A DNA stretch of 64,000 nucleotides from the NCBI GenBank assembly GCA_035560555.1, contig DATMZF010000061.1:1-64000 (forward strand). The letters are read 5' to 3'. The stretch comes from UBA11090 sp035560555 (GTDB lineage Bacteria > Spirochaetota > Spirochaetia > Treponematales > Rectinemataceae). The position numbers and the translations under genes were made by a program. The notes beneath the pieces were generated by a model. It did not search any database, was not told where the DNA came from, and saw only the letters and a list, made by a program, of their open reading frames with translations. Positions 33,581-43,184 of the stretch are shown here, in pieces. The first letter of the stretch is position 1. Each line of letters starts with the position of its first letter.

Positions 33581-34702
33581 ATGCATGAAGCGCCCATGAA
33601 GGAAAACAAGACCACGATCATGGTGGTCGACGATACGCCGGAAAATCTCGTCCTCATCTCCAGAATGCTGCTGCCTGAAGGCTACAGGGTCATGACGCTG
33701 CCAGACGGCCGGATGGCGATCGACGCCATAAAGACAAATCCCCCCGACCTCGTCCTTCTCGACGTCATGATGCCGGGGCTGGATGGCTTCGCGGTCTGCT
33801 CGATTCTCAAGGCCGACCCTCTCACTGCCTCGATACCCGTCATCTTCATAAGCGCGCTTTCGGAGCCGCTCGACAAGGTGAAGGCCTTCGAGTCCGGCGC
33901 CGTCGATTACATCACGAAACCTTTCAATCTTATGGAAGTGAAGGCGAGGGTGGGCGTCCATCTCGAGCTTCGATCGGCGCAGAAGGCGTTGGAGGATTAC
34001 AGCTCCCTTCTCGAAAAAAAAGTGAAGGAGCAGGTTGAGGAATTGTCGGCCGGCCAGCTGACGCTGATAACGGCGATGACGAAACTCGTGGAGGCCCGTG
34101 ACGACGCGACGGGAAGGCATATCGAGCGCACGCAGACGCTTTGCCGCCTTCTCGCCGAGCGCCTGGGCGGTAAGCCCGGATACCGGGAAACCATAGATCC
34201 CGGTTTCATCGAGGACATCTACAACGCGAGTCCGTTGCACGATATCGGGAAGGTGGCGATCAAGGATTCGATCTTGCTGAAACCCGGCAAGCTTCTTCCG
34301 GAAGAGTACGAGATCATGAAAACCCACACGACGATCGGAAAGGAATACCTCTGCCGGGCGCTTGCGAAATCTCCCAAGAACAAGTATCTCAGGATGGGCA
34401 TGGAAATCGCCGGCAGCCATCATGAAAAGTGGGATGGAAGCGGCTACCCCGAAGGCCTGGTTGGCGAGGCGATACCTCTCTGCGCGAGGATCATGGCCCT
34501 CGTCGACGTTTACGACGCGCTCCGTTCCACGAGGTTGTACAAGGAAGCCTATCCCCACGCACAGACGCTCGCGATGATCGTTCAGGGGAGGGGCGGCCAC
34601 TTCGATCCCGCCGTCGTCGACGCCTTCCTGGAAATCAGCGAGGCTTTCGACCGCGCGAGAAGCGAGATGGATGAACTCTCTCCCCCGGCCGATCGACGCT
34701 GA
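33581..34702 (+). CDS. Response regulator with HD-GYP domain
   Basis: The 373-residue protein has a receiver domain (phospho-acceptor D61 in 'LVLLDVMMPGLDGF', Lys in 'YITKPF'), a coiled-coil linker at about 130-160, and an HD-GYP domain with H220-D221 ('SPLHDIGKVAI') and 'HHEKWDGSGYPEGL' at 280-293. HD-GYP proteins are c-di-GMP phosphodiesterases, and the main catalytic residues appear intact. ATG 33581 follows GAGGGAG with 5 bases spacing; ATG 33554 is in frame but would overlap the promoter start. It is convergent with the large hybrid kinase next door, a plausible partner. Confidence 0.9.
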   Translation: MHEAPMKENKTTIMVVDDTPENLVLISRMLLPEGYRVMTLPDGRMAIDAIKTNPPDLVLLDVMMPGLDGFAVCSILKADPLTASIPVIFISALSEPLDKVKAFESGAVDYITKPFNLMEVKARVGVHLELRSAQKALEDYSSLLEKKVKEQVEELSAGQLTLITAMTKLVEARDDATGRHIERTQTLCRLLAERLGGKPGYRETIDPGFIEDIYNASPLHDIGKVAIKDSILLKPGKLLPEEYEIMKTHTTIGKEYLCRALAKSPKNKYLRMGMEIAGSHHEKWDGSGYPEGLVGEAIPLCARIMALVDVYDALRSTRLYKEAYPHAQTLAMIVQGRGGHFDPAVVDAFLEISEAFDRARSEMDELSPPADRR

Positions 34703-34722
34703 GCGCGGGAGGCTGGCAAACC

Positions 34723-37686
34723 CTAGGAGATCAAGTTCGCTATTTCCATCAGCCGTTTTATCTGGAAATTTTCCGCCATTTTCCTTACGCCCTTGGCCAG
34801 AACATCGTCGATGGCCATGATGGCGTCGGCCAACGCCTTGACTTCTTCAAGATCACCAGACTTTATAGAATCGCTCAACGCCAATGAAAGCTCTGCCGGA
34901 AGTACGGCGAACCTCGCGGCAAGAACCGCTTCCTCGTCCTGTCCGCGCCCTGATTCTCCGTCCTTATCGACATAGCGGTATCCCAGATGCGCGAGCCTTC
35001 CTATCGCCTCGAGGACGACCTTCTCCCTGAATGGTTTCCTGATGAAGGCGTTCGCGCCTATTCCCAGCACGTCGTCGCTTTCCTTGTCCAAGACGCTCGC
35101 GGTTATCACGATTATTTTAATGTGGTCCTTGGCAGGATCGGTTCGGATTATGCGGATCAGATCCTTTCCGCTGATTCCCGGCATGACGAGATCGAGCAGG
35201 ATGATCCCGGGGTTCCATGAATCGATCAACTCCAGGGCCTCCGCTCCATTCGCCGCTTGAGCAGTGGGGAATCCCAGCGGCTCCAGGAGCTTCACGAGAA
35301 TGTCCCTGTTCGTCTCCCTGTCGTCGACGACGAGGATGCGCGGCGGTATTCCCTTCAGGATTCCGTCGATCCTTGTCTCGCCCTCCTCGATCGCTCCCTC
35401 GGCCACATGGGGGGGCGCGTCGATCGAGAATGAAAAGCTCGTTCCCGCGCCACGTTCGCTTTGGATGTTTAGTTCTCCCCCCAGGAGCTGGCAATATTTC
35501 TGGCTTATCGACAATCCCAGCCCCGTGCCTCCCTTGCTGCGGCCGACATCGGTCTGCTCGAATGGCCGGAAAATCTTCTGGATGTCTTCGGCCGCGACGC
35601 CGCTGCCCGTATCGGAGACCTTGAAGGCGAGCCTGCTCGGTGGCTCGGCGATGACCGAGACGTCGACGCTCACCGAACCGATGTCGGTGAATTTTATCGC
35701 GTTCCCGATGAGATTTATGAGAATCTGCTTGAGCTTGGCCTCATCGGTCAGGATATAGGGGGGTATGTCGGCTGGAACGCCGACGGAGAATTCGATTCCC
35801 TTCTTGGAAGCGGACATCGCGAACATCTTCTTCAGTTCGAGGAGGACCGCCCGCACGTCGCAGGGTTCGATCGAGGCCTCGATCTTTCCCGACTCAATCT
35901 TCGACATCTCGAGCACTTCATTTATCAGGGTTAAGAGATGCTCGCCGCTCGCGTTGATGGTCTCTATTTCCCGAAGCGACTCGCCGGATAGGCCTTTGTC
36001 GCGCATGAGTATCTGGGAATAGCCAAGAATGGCGTTGAGCGGCGTACGTATCTCATGCGACATCCCGGAGAAGAAGATGGTTTTCGCGCCATTCGCCCTT
36101 TCGGCCTCGGCCCTCGCTATTTCCAGCATCTCTTCGCTTTTCTTGTGTTCATGTATTTCAACCTGCAGGTTCTTGTTTATCGTATCGATATATTCCGTTC
36201 TCTCGGCTATCCTGCGCTCGAGGTTCTCCACGGCGTCCATGAGGCTTCCGTAGAATTTTTGCAGACCGCTGATTATCGTGAAGAACATCATGAAGAAGGT
36301 GATGATCGTGAATACCCACGAGGAGGGAGCGGTAAAATAGGAGGTGAACGATAGATCGATCCGAAGCAGTTCCTGCGAGACGAGGATGCCGAAGGCGACG
36401 GCGATTACCAGGCCGGCGGCCAGCGCGTTGATGCCCGCCTGCCTGCCGTAGAGGATGGTCGCGATGATTCCCGCGCTGAAAAAGTAGGAAAATCCTATGC
36501 CGATATTGCTTCTCGCCGCCAGCACTATGGTGCCCGTGGAAAACAGGAAAAAGAGCAGCAGGGTGATTTTTGTCTCGACGGCGATTCTTTTCCTGCCCAG
36601 CGCTACCAAGCAGGGCAGTATGAGAAGCGGCGTGTAGACCCAGACGAAGACATCGAAACCTATGGTCGCGACGTGATAGGCGACGGAGAGGAGCAGGGGA
36701 ATGGAGAACAGCGAATAGGAAATGAGGGTGCTGTCGACGATGCTCGCTCTGATATCGCCCATCGACTGGTACTCTTCGAAGAATCGCCTCAGCTGTCTGT
36801 GGTCTTTTTTCGGCATCTTCGCGGAAGACAGCAGGAGCAGCGCGACGATAGATAAGGCTATGGCGAGCAGTAGCATGGTGTTGATCCAGCCGGGATGCTT
36901 CTTTTCCTTCGATATCTGGGGCGTGAGATGCCGCTCGAAAGCCCTGTAGTAGGCGCTGTCCTTGTTCCCCCGAAGGCTTTTGAGTTGTCTGTCGAAGAGG
37001 GCGATGATGCCCGCATTGACGGGCGCGCCTTTTCTGAACGCATAGCGGATTTGTGACGGGTTGAAGATTATGGTTGTCCTATACATTCCGCCGTCTGTCT
37101 CGTTCATCAATCCGAAAAGCCTGTTGACGACGGCGGCGCTGGCCCGTCCATCCGCGATAGCCTTGAAACAGTCTTCGTAGGAATCGAGGAACAGGAATTC
37201 GCACTCGACCCCGTAGTCGGCCGCCATCGTGACTATGCCATGCTCGCCCGTCGTGTGAATGCTGTCGCGCATGACCGCCACTGTCTTGCCGTTGAGGTCG
37301 GTGATTGTGGCGATCGAGCTGGCGGTGGCGGCATATACCACTGCCCAGTTGAGAAGGGCCGATTCGTTGTTGAAATCGAAGCTGTCGGCCCTGGCGGCCG
37401 AATAGGCCACATCGGGCATCACGTCGATCTCGCCGCGAGCGAGACGCCCGAGGCCTTCCTCCCAGGTCCCGGGAATATACTCGGGGCTGATACCGGAGCC
37501 CTCAAGAATCGCCTCGAGAAGGTCGATATGGAAACCATACGATTTTCCTTCCGAGGACAGGCCGATTTTCGGAGGGTTGTCGTAGACACCGACACGAAGC
37601 GCGGAGGGAAGGGGGATTGGCTCGCTGGAATATGTCGGGGAAAGCATGAGGAGCGTCAAGGCGAGTGACAGGAGAAATACTTTCAA
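34723..37686 (-). CDS. Hybrid sensor histidine kinase with SBP_bac_3-type sensor
   Basis: The 987-residue protein has a signal peptide (1-20), a periplasmic family-3 solute-binding domain (about 28-255: 'LRVGVYDNPPKIGLSSEGKSYGFHIDLLEAI', 'LARGEIDVMPDVAYS'), one membrane helix (268-287), a further membrane block of about six helices (320-475), and a coiled coil. Then come HisKA with H544 ('FFSGMSHEIRTPLNAILGYSQIL'), HATPase (N662 'GNAIKFT', 'SDTGSG', 'GGTGLGLSI') and a C-terminal receiver (D832 in 'IILLDLVMPGISG', K884), followed by an unassigned helical end resembling a worn Hpt. It is a BvgS/EvgS-like sensor with an unusual extra membrane module. The ligand may be an amino acid or organic acid. 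Confidence 0.9.
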   Translation of the reverse strand: MKVFLLSLALTLLMLSPTYSSEPIPLPSALRVGVYDNPPKIGLSSEGKSYGFHIDLLEAILEGSGISPEYIPGTWEEGLGRLARGEIDVMPDVAYSAARADSFDFNNESALLNWAVVYAATASSIATITDLNGKTVAVMRDSIHTTGEHGIVTMAADYGVECEFLFLDSYEDCFKAIADGRASAAVVNRLFGLMNETDGGMYRTTIIFNPSQIRYAFRKGAPVNAGIIALFDRQLKSLRGNKDSAYYRAFERHLTPQISKEKKHPGWINTMLLLAIALSIVALLLLSSAKMPKKDHRQLRRFFEEYQSMGDIRASIVDSTLISYSLFSIPLLLSVAYHVATIGFDVFVWVYTPLLILPCLVALGRKRIAVETKITLLLFFLFSTGTIVLAARSNIGIGFSYFFSAGIIATILYGRQAGINALAAGLVIAVAFGILVSQELLRIDLSFTSYFTAPSSWVFTIITFFMMFFTIISGLQKFYGSLMDAVENLERRIAERTEYIDTINKNLQVEIHEHKKSEEMLEIARAEAERANGAKTIFFSGMSHEIRTPLNAILGYSQILMRDKGLSGESLREIETINASGEHLLTLINEVLEMSKIESGKIEASIEPCDVRAVLLELKKMFAMSASKKGIEFSVGVPADIPPYILTDEAKLKQILINLIGNAIKFTDIGSVSVDVSVIAEPPSRLAFKVSDTGSGVAAEDIQKIFRPFEQTDVGRSKGGTGLGLSISQKYCQLLGGELNIQSERGAGTSFSFSIDAPPHVAEGAIEEGETRIDGILKGIPPRILVVDDRETNRDILVKLLEPLGFPTAQAANGAEALELIDSWNPGIILLDLVMPGISGKDLIRIIRTDPAKDHIKIIVITASVLDKESDDVLGIGANAFIRKPFREKVVLEAIGRLAHLGYRYVDKDGESGRGQDEEAVLAARFAVLPAELSLALSDSIKSGDLEEVKALADAIMAIDDVLAKGVRKMAENFQIKRLMEIANLIS

Positions 37687-37857
37687 ATTGTCCTCCTACG
37701 CCTGGCCTTATTATAACAGGAAGAAACATGGCGACAAGGCGGCGGTGGATCGGGCGACTCTATTCCTAAGAGGACTTGAGTGCTATATTCCGGGTACCGC
37801 ATTATCCGCGATCGATCGATGTAAAAAAAGCTTGGTTGCGTAAAAAGGAACCCTAAT

Positions 37858-39204
37858 ATGGACGCATCGCATAGAACGACCTATCTGGAGAGAGACGCGA
37901 TATTCCCGCTTCTCATAAAAATGGGCCTGCCCGCCGTGATCGGCATGATGGTGAACGCTCTCTACAATATCGTCGACACTATTTTTGTCGGTCTGGGCGT
38001 AGGTCCGATCGCCATCGCCGGCCTCGCGATCGTCTTTCCCATCCAGATGATCGTTTCGGCCATCGCCCAGGCCATCGGCGTCGGAACGGCATCCATCATT
38101 TCGCGGCGGCTAGGGGAAAAGAGGCTCGAAGACGCGGCTAAGGCGCTTGGCACGGCGATCGCGTCCGTCACGCTCGCGACAGCGGTCATCGTAGCCGTCC
38201 TTTTTCTGTTCATGCGGCCGATTCTCGGCTTTTTTGGAGCCAGCGCCGACACGATGCCCTACGCGATGGAATACCTGAGCATAGTCGGCGCTGGCTTCTT
38301 CTTTTTCTCGCTCTCGATGTGCGCGAGCAATCTTCTCCGTTCCGAGGGTAGCACGAAGGCTTCGATGATAGGCATGGTGATCGGCGCCCTTCTCAACACT
38401 GTCCTCGACCCCCTCTTCATCTTCGGCTTCGGGATGGGCATCGGGGGGGCGGCCATCGCCACCGTCATCAGCCAGATCGCTTCCTGCGTCTATCTGTTCG
38501 GAATGTACGCGCGAAAGAAAACGGTGCTCCCCATCAAGAGATCCTTTCTGCGCGTCGATCGCTCCATTCTGGGCAGGAGCGTCGTCCTGGGCACCCCCTC
38601 CTTCGTGCAGAGCGCCGGCATGAGCATCCTCCTTCTCATCGTCAATACGAACCTCGGGAAGTACGGTGGCGACGAGGCCATCACGATCTATGGCATGGCG
38701 CATAAACTCAATATGCTCGTCATCATGCCCATATTGGGCATCGTCCAGGGCTTTCAGCCGATAGCGGGCTATAATTTCGGCGCGAAGCGCTTCGATAGGG
38801 TGAAGGACAGCCTGAAAGTCACCATTCTCACCGCCCTCGGCCTGGCCTTCTTCGGCTACGCTTTCATGATGATCTTCCCCCGCGTCGGCATGAGCTTCTT
38901 CACCCGCGACGCCAGCCTCATCGCCTCGAGCGCCCGCGTTCTTCGAATTCTCTTCCTCTTTGTCCCGGCCGCGGCCGTCCAGATCACGGGCTCGGTCTAT
39001 TTCCAGGCCGTGGGAAAGCCGACCGAGGCCCTCGTGCTGAGTCTTTCCCGCCAATTCCTCTTTCTCATTCCCTTCGTCCTGGCGCTGCCTCTCTTTTTCG
39101 GCCTGGACGGCATCTGGGCGGCTTTCCCCTTGGCCGACCTGCTCTCGGCTACCATCACGGTGACGCTCCTGCTGCGCGAGGTTCGAAAATTGGGCGCCCT
39201 ATAG
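37858..39204 (+). CDS. MATE-family efflux transporter
   Basis: The 448-residue protein has twelve predicted helices in two homologous halves. Its MATE features are 'FPLLIKMGLPAVIGMMVNALYNIVDTIFVG', 'GVGTASIISRRLGE', 'VLGTPSFVQSAGMSI' and 'GIVQGFQPIAGYNFGAKRFDRVK'. It would export cationic drugs or metabolites using a sodium or proton gradient. It stands alone between the divergent kinase gene and the sugar operon; 172 bases of upstream DNA hold no clear operator. Confidence 0.92.
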   Translation: MDASHRTTYLERDAIFPLLIKMGLPAVIGMMVNALYNIVDTIFVGLGVGPIAIAGLAIVFPIQMIVSAIAQAIGVGTASIISRRLGEKRLEDAAKALGTAIASVTLATAVIVAVLFLFMRPILGFFGASADTMPYAMEYLSIVGAGFFFFSLSMCASNLLRSEGSTKASMIGMVIGALLNTVLDPLFIFGFGMGIGGAAIATVISQIASCVYLFGMYARKKTVLPIKRSFLRVDRSILGRSVVLGTPSFVQSAGMSILLLIVNTNLGKYGGDEAITIYGMAHKLNMLVIMPILGIVQGFQPIAGYNFGAKRFDRVKDSLKVTILTALGLAFFGYAFMMIFPRVGMSFFTRDASLIASSARVLRILFLFVPAAAVQITGSVYFQAVGKPTEALVLSLSRQFLFLIPFVLALPLFFGLDGIWAAFPLADLLSATITVTLLLREVRKLGAL

Positions 39205-39235
39205 GCGGTATTTCGACCCAGGGCAAAAAAAAGAT

Positions 39236-39263
39236 TTGACAAAGACGAAAGTATGACTAATAC
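39236..39263 (+). promoter_or_regulatory. Promoter of the GntR-led sugar operon
   Basis: TTGACA (39236-39241), a 16-base spacer and TAATAC (39258-39263) precede the operator at 39272. The arrangement puts the operator at the transcription start. Confidence 0.65.
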
Positions 39264-39271
39264 TGTGTTCT

Positions 39272-39300
39272 ATCTGGTTAACCAAACTTGTTAACCAGAT
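39272..39300. promoter_or_regulatory. Operator for the FCD-GntR regulator
   Basis: ATCTGGTTAAC and GTTAACCAGAT form an exact 11-base inverted repeat separated by CAAACTT. Each arm contains a GGTTAACC-like half, in line with the TGGT-N-ACCA type sites of FadR/FCD-family GntR proteins. It lies just before the regulator gene, which suggests autoregulation and control of the whole operon. Confidence 0.75.
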
Positions 39301-39315
39301 GGGAGACAGTTCCGC

Positions 39316-40071
39316 ATGCCGGATAGACAGAAATCTGGAGACAAATCCAAGATTGAGCTGATCGTCCTCGATTACCTGAGGGACCAGATCGTCTCGGGAC
39401 AGCTGAAGGCCGGCACGAAGCTGCCGTCGGAGCGCGCGCTCGGCGAAACCTTGGGCGTGAGCCGCGGCTATGTGCGCAAAGCCCTGGCCAAGCTGGATCA
39501 TTACGGCCTCATAGAAACCTTGCCGCAGCGCGGAACCATCGTAGCCGGCCTGGGAAGCAAGGCCATCTCCGGTCTCATCGCCAGCATCGGAAGCTTCGAC
39601 GAAGCCTTCGAGCCCGCCAATCTCTTCGAAATAAGGTCCCTGCTGGAAGTTTTCGCCGCCAGGAGGGCGGCCGAGCGCGCCGACCAGGACGACGTGATGG
39701 AAATCCTGAAATGGCACTCCGAGTTCCGCGCCAGGGCGAGCAAGGGGCAGAGGGGGCTGGAGGAGGATCACCTCTTCCACCTCGCCATAGCCAAGGCGAG
39801 CGCCAATCCGGTCTGTCTCGCGCTCACGAGCTATATAACTCCCCAGATCATCTCCATGAACGTGGATTTCGCGGAAAGCGACCCCAACAGGTTCCAGAGC
39901 ACTGTCCTGGAACATGACAGGATCATCCGCTGCGTTCTGGCGAAGGACGCGGACGGCGCCGCGAGGGCCATGCAGGCTCATATGGATGAGGCGTACAAGA
40001 GGCGCTGGCCGGAAAAAGCCTCTGAGAAGCCGACGGGGCCCGCTGTAGCCCAGGCCCCGCTGTTCATTTAG
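39316..40071 (+). CDS. GntR-family regulator, FCD (FadR-type) subfamily
   Basis: The 251-residue protein has an N-terminal winged helix-turn-helix ('IVSGQLKAGTKLPSERALGETLGVSRGYVRKALAKLDHYGLIETLPQRGTIV') and an FCD effector domain ('LFEIRSLLEVFAARRAAERA', 'EEDHLFHLAIAKASANPV', 'EHDRIIRCVLAKDADGAARAMQAHM') carrying the usual Asp/His metal ligands. Such regulators sense sugar acids or other carboxylates. It is the first gene of the transporter/transketolase operon, 50 bases ahead of the binding-protein gene. Confidence 0.9.
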   Translation: MPDRQKSGDKSKIELIVLDYLRDQIVSGQLKAGTKLPSERALGETLGVSRGYVRKALAKLDHYGLIETLPQRGTIVAGLGSKAISGLIASIGSFDEAFEPANLFEIRSLLEVFAARRAAERADQDDVMEILKWHSEFRARASKGQRGLEEDHLFHLAIAKASANPVCLALTSYITPQIISMNVDFAESDPNRFQSTVLEHDRIIRCVLAKDADGAARAMQAHMDEAYKRRWPEKASEKPTGPAVAQAPLFI

Positions 40072-40121
40072 TTGTTCGCTTTGAGAATTGCCCATTCAAG
40101 ATTCCAAGGAGGTTCGGAAAA

Positions 40122-41354
40122 ATGAAAAAGGTTTTCATGACGGCAATCGCATTCGCGATGCTCTTCACGTTCGCGGTTTCCGCCGCGGACAAACCGGTCA
40201 CCGTCACCCACTGGTACTGGGCCGACAACAGCAAGTATTCGGCCACGATGCAGCAGATGGCGGCGGATTTCAGCGCGACGAATGGCAAGAACATCACGGT
40301 CGTCGCCCAGGAATATCCCTGGGACGGCGGCGCCTACAGCGAAACGCTGTTCAGGGCGGTGATGGGCGGCGGCGGACCGGACACTTCGTCGTTCAAGCTC
40401 ACGTCGACTCCGCTTTTCTCGGCCAATGGTCTCCTCGCCAATCTCGACGGCTATCTCGCGGGATGGAAGGACAAGGATCAGATCGAGGCCAGTCTCTATA
40501 AAACCATGAGCGACGCCAGCAGGACCAAGAGCGTCTATGTCATGCCCTGGAACACCCAGGTTCTCTATGTCTACTACAGGCCTTCGATGTTCAAAAAAGT
40601 CGGCATCTCCGTTCCCAAGACCTACGCCGAATTCCTTGAGGCCTGCAGGAAACTCACGCAGGACACGAACGGCGACGGCAAGACCGACGTCTACGGGTTC
40701 GGCATGCGCGGCGCCAAGGGCGGACAGGAACCTTGGGGCAGCTTCATCTGGGCGCGCGGCGGCAATTTCAACGACATGACGACTCCTCAGGCTATCGCCG
40801 GCATGCAGGACTATGTCGACCTCTTCAAGAAAGGTTATGCGCCTCCCACGGCGACGATGGACGGCTTCAACGAGATCATCGCCAATTTCAAGTCGGGCAA
40901 GACGGCCATGACCGTCCATCATATCGGTTCGTCGGCGGGAATGGTCGAGACCTTCGGCGATGATGTCGGCGCCTTCCCCTTCCCCGGCGATGTCGGCCAG
41001 TGGACCTCGATGGGCGATACCGAGAACGTCATTCTCAAGTCAGCCAAGAACAAGGACGCGGCTTTCGAGTGGCTCGCCTATCTCGCGGCCGGTAAAGGCC
41101 AGGAGACATGGTGCACGGTGACGGGCAACGTCCCCGTCAGCAGAAACGTCAAGCAGCTGCCCTTCTTCCAGAACAACAAGTTCATGAAGGTTTCCATCGA
41201 GGGGGCTCCCGTCGCCGGCATTCTCCCGATTCTCGATACGACGACGGAGTGGATCAGCACTATCTGGCCGAACACCGTAGCCGCCGCGCTCATGGGGAAA
41301 ATTTCCCCCGCCGACGCGATGAAGCAGCTTCAGGCAGGTCTCTGGGGTAAATAA
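40122..41354 (+). CDS. Sugar ABC transporter substrate-binding protein (family 1)
   Basis: The 410-residue protein has a signal peptide ('KKVFMTAIAFAMLFTFAVSAA') and family-1 features: 'PVTVTHWYWADNSKYSATMQQMAADFSA', 'GGGGPDTSSFKLTSTPLFSANGLLANLD', 'KTYAEFLEACRKLTQDTNGDGKTDVYGF' and 'AFEWLAYLAAGKGQE'. It binds the sugar or sugar derivative handled by the operon. AAGGAGG precedes the start. The transporter lacks its own ATPase gene. Confidence 0.9.
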   Translation: MKKVFMTAIAFAMLFTFAVSAADKPVTVTHWYWADNSKYSATMQQMAADFSATNGKNITVVAQEYPWDGGAYSETLFRAVMGGGGPDTSSFKLTSTPLFSANGLLANLDGYLAGWKDKDQIEASLYKTMSDASRTKSVYVMPWNTQVLYVYYRPSMFKKVGISVPKTYAEFLEACRKLTQDTNGDGKTDVYGFGMRGAKGGQEPWGSFIWARGGNFNDMTTPQAIAGMQDYVDLFKKGYAPPTATMDGFNEIIANFKSGKTAMTVHHIGSSAGMVETFGDDVGAFPFPGDVGQWTSMGDTENVILKSAKNKDAAFEWLAYLAAGKGQETWCTVTGNVPVSRNVKQLPFFQNNKFMKVSIEGAPVAGILPILDTTTEWISTIWPNTVAAALMGKISPADAMKQLQAGLWGK

Positions 41355-41380
41355 TCCCCGTTTTTTCACAGCTTTATTTC

Positions 41381-41432
41381 CGGGCCGCGCTGCTGCCGCT
41401 TCGGCGGCAACAGCGACGCGGCCCGAATTTTT
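41381..41432 (+). terminator. Long hairpin with T-run after the binding-protein gene
   Basis: CGGGCCGCG (41381-41389) pairs with CGCGGCCCG (41417-41425), enclosing an inner GCCGC-TTCG-GCGGC stem and followed by AATTTTT. It is a convincing intrinsic terminator that would let only a fraction of transcription reach the permeases. Confidence 0.78.
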
Positions 41433-41449
41433 ACCAAAGGTATGGATCG

Positions 41450-42331
41450 ATGCGGCGGAAAACGAATATCTGGCCTTATCTGCTCCTGGCCCCGGCGCTT
41501 CTCATCGTGCTGACCGTGGTGTTCATCCCCGCGGTCAACGCCGTGCTGATGAGCTTCAAGAATTACGACCTCAGGCGGCCGAGCAGCATGGGCTTCGTCG
41601 GGCTCAAGAACTATATGGCGGTTCTGGCCGACCCACTGTTCTGGCGCTCCTTATGGAAGACTATTGTATGGGTCGGGCTCGGCGTCGGCTTCCAGTTCGT
41701 CTTCGGCTTCATTCTCGCCTTGCTGCTGAACAAAAAGTTCATGGGAAGGGGATTGGTCCGTTCGCTGAGCCTGATTCCCTGGGTTACGCCGGGCGTCCTC
41801 ATAGGGCTCATGTGGCGATGGATTTTCGACGGCAACTATGGGGTGCTCAACGATATCCTGTTGAAGCTGGGCTTGATCGGCGACAAGATTCCCTTCCTGG
41901 CCCAAGAATCCACGGCTTTTCCGGCGGTGATAATGACGATAATATGGCAGGGCATACCGTTTTTCGCCCTGATGCTCCTCGCCGGCCTCCAGGGCATCCC
42001 CGACGAGTTGTACGATTCCGCCGACGTGGACGGCGCCAGCGGCATCCAGAAATTTTTCCTGGTGACCATCCCTTCGCTGAAGAGCGTCATCTTCGTCACG
42101 ACGCTGCTGCGCATAATATGGGTGGCCAATTCGGTTGACGTCATCTTTAACCTCACCGAGGGCGGGCCGGCCTATTCCACCCAGACGCTCAGCGTCTACA
42201 TTTTCAACAAAGGCAACTCCCTCAACCTCGGCTACGCCGCCACGATGTCGATCATGCTGACGCTCGGCCTGTCCCTCGTGGCCCTGCGCTATCTGAAAAG
42301 CATATTTAAAAATCAGGAGGGAAAAGCGTGA
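41450..42331 (+). CDS. Sugar ABC transporter permease (MalF-like)
   Basis: This 293-residue, six-helix membrane protein starts 'IWPYLLLAPALLIVLTVVFIPAVNAVLMSFKNYDL' and has the EAA loop 'YDSADVDGASGIQKFFLVTIPSLKSVIFV'. The second permease gene begins in its stop region by a four-base overlap. Confidence 0.92.
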   Translation: MRRKTNIWPYLLLAPALLIVLTVVFIPAVNAVLMSFKNYDLRRPSSMGFVGLKNYMAVLADPLFWRSLWKTIVWVGLGVGFQFVFGFILALLLNKKFMGRGLVRSLSLIPWVTPGVLIGLMWRWIFDGNYGVLNDILLKLGLIGDKIPFLAQESTAFPAVIMTIIWQGIPFFALMLLAGLQGIPDELYDSADVDGASGIQKFFLVTIPSLKSVIFVTTLLRIIWVANSVDVIFNLTEGGPAYSTQTLSVYIFNKGNSLNLGYAATMSIMLTLGLSLVALRYLKSIFKNQEGKA

Positions 42332-43164
42332 AAAAGGGAAAATTCAAGCTTCTCAGGACAGTTCTTTTCTATCTGCTCCTGGCGGCGATGCTCCTGTTCC
42401 TCCTTTTCCCCTTCTACTGGACTTTCGTCACTTCCGTAAAGCCGGAAAGCGAACTCTATGGCGAGGTCGTCACCTATTGGCCCAAAACCTTCACGTTCGA
42501 TTCCTACGGGAAGCTGTTCACCGAATTCAACTTCCTCAAGCCCATGGCCAACAGCCTGCTCGTGGCGTCCATCACGACGATGATATCGCTCACCGTCTCG
42601 CTTCTGGCGGCATATTCCTTCTCGCGCTTCAGGTTCAAGGGCAGGAAGCTCCTCATGACCATGTTCCTCACCAACAACATGTTCCCAACGGTGCTCCTGC
42701 TGATCCCTCTCTACGCGATCATGCGCAAGCTGGGCATTCTCTATACGCCCGGCTCCCTCGTGCTTTCCTATACGACCTTCACCATTCCCTTTTCGATTTG
42801 GCTGCTCAACGGCTACCTGGACGATCTGCCGCTGGCGCTCGAGGAGGCGGCGATGGTCGACGGCGCCAACAGGGCGCAGGCTTTCATGAAAATAATACTG
42901 CCCATCCTGATGCCGTGCATCGTCGCCACGGGGGCTTACGTGTTCATGACCTCGTGGAACGAATATACCTTCGCCGTCATGTTCACCAACGAAGCGAACC
43001 GCACGATTCCCGTGGCCCTGAAAAATCTCATAGGCCAGCTGGGCGTCGAGTGGGGCATGCTCACCGCGGGCGGAATAATCACGATAATTCCCGTTTGCAT
43101 AATGTTCTTTTTCGCGCAAAAACGGCTGATCGCCGGCCTCACCGCCGGGGCGGTCAAAGGCTGA
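42328..43164 (+). CDS. Sugar ABC transporter permease (MalG-like)
   Basis: This 278-residue, six-helix protein has the EAA loop 'LEEAAMVDGANRAQAFMKIILPILMPCIVATG' and ends 'FFFAQKRLIAGLTAGAVKG', the usual MalG-type C-terminus that fits the ATPase. It begins at GTG 42328, overlapping the MalF-like gene. Confidence 0.92.
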   Translation: MKKGKFKLLRTVLFYLLLAAMLLFLLFPFYWTFVTSVKPESELYGEVVTYWPKTFTFDSYGKLFTEFNFLKPMANSLLVASITTMISLTVSLLAAYSFSRFRFKGRKLLMTMFLTNNMFPTVLLLIPLYAIMRKLGILYTPGSLVLSYTTFTIPFSIWLLNGYLDDLPLALEEAAMVDGANRAQAFMKIILPILMPCIVATGAYVFMTSWNEYTFAVMFTNEANRTIPVALKNLIGQLGVEWGMLTAGGIITIIPVCIMFFFAQKRLIAGLTAGAVKG

Positions 43165-43184
43165 TTTCAAAGGAGATATGGAAG

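Noticed and set aside
42477..43184. Extended frame upstream of the transketolase N-subunit
   Set aside because: It is an alternative frame inside the MalG-like permease gene. AAAGGAG and ATG 43185 give the natural start.
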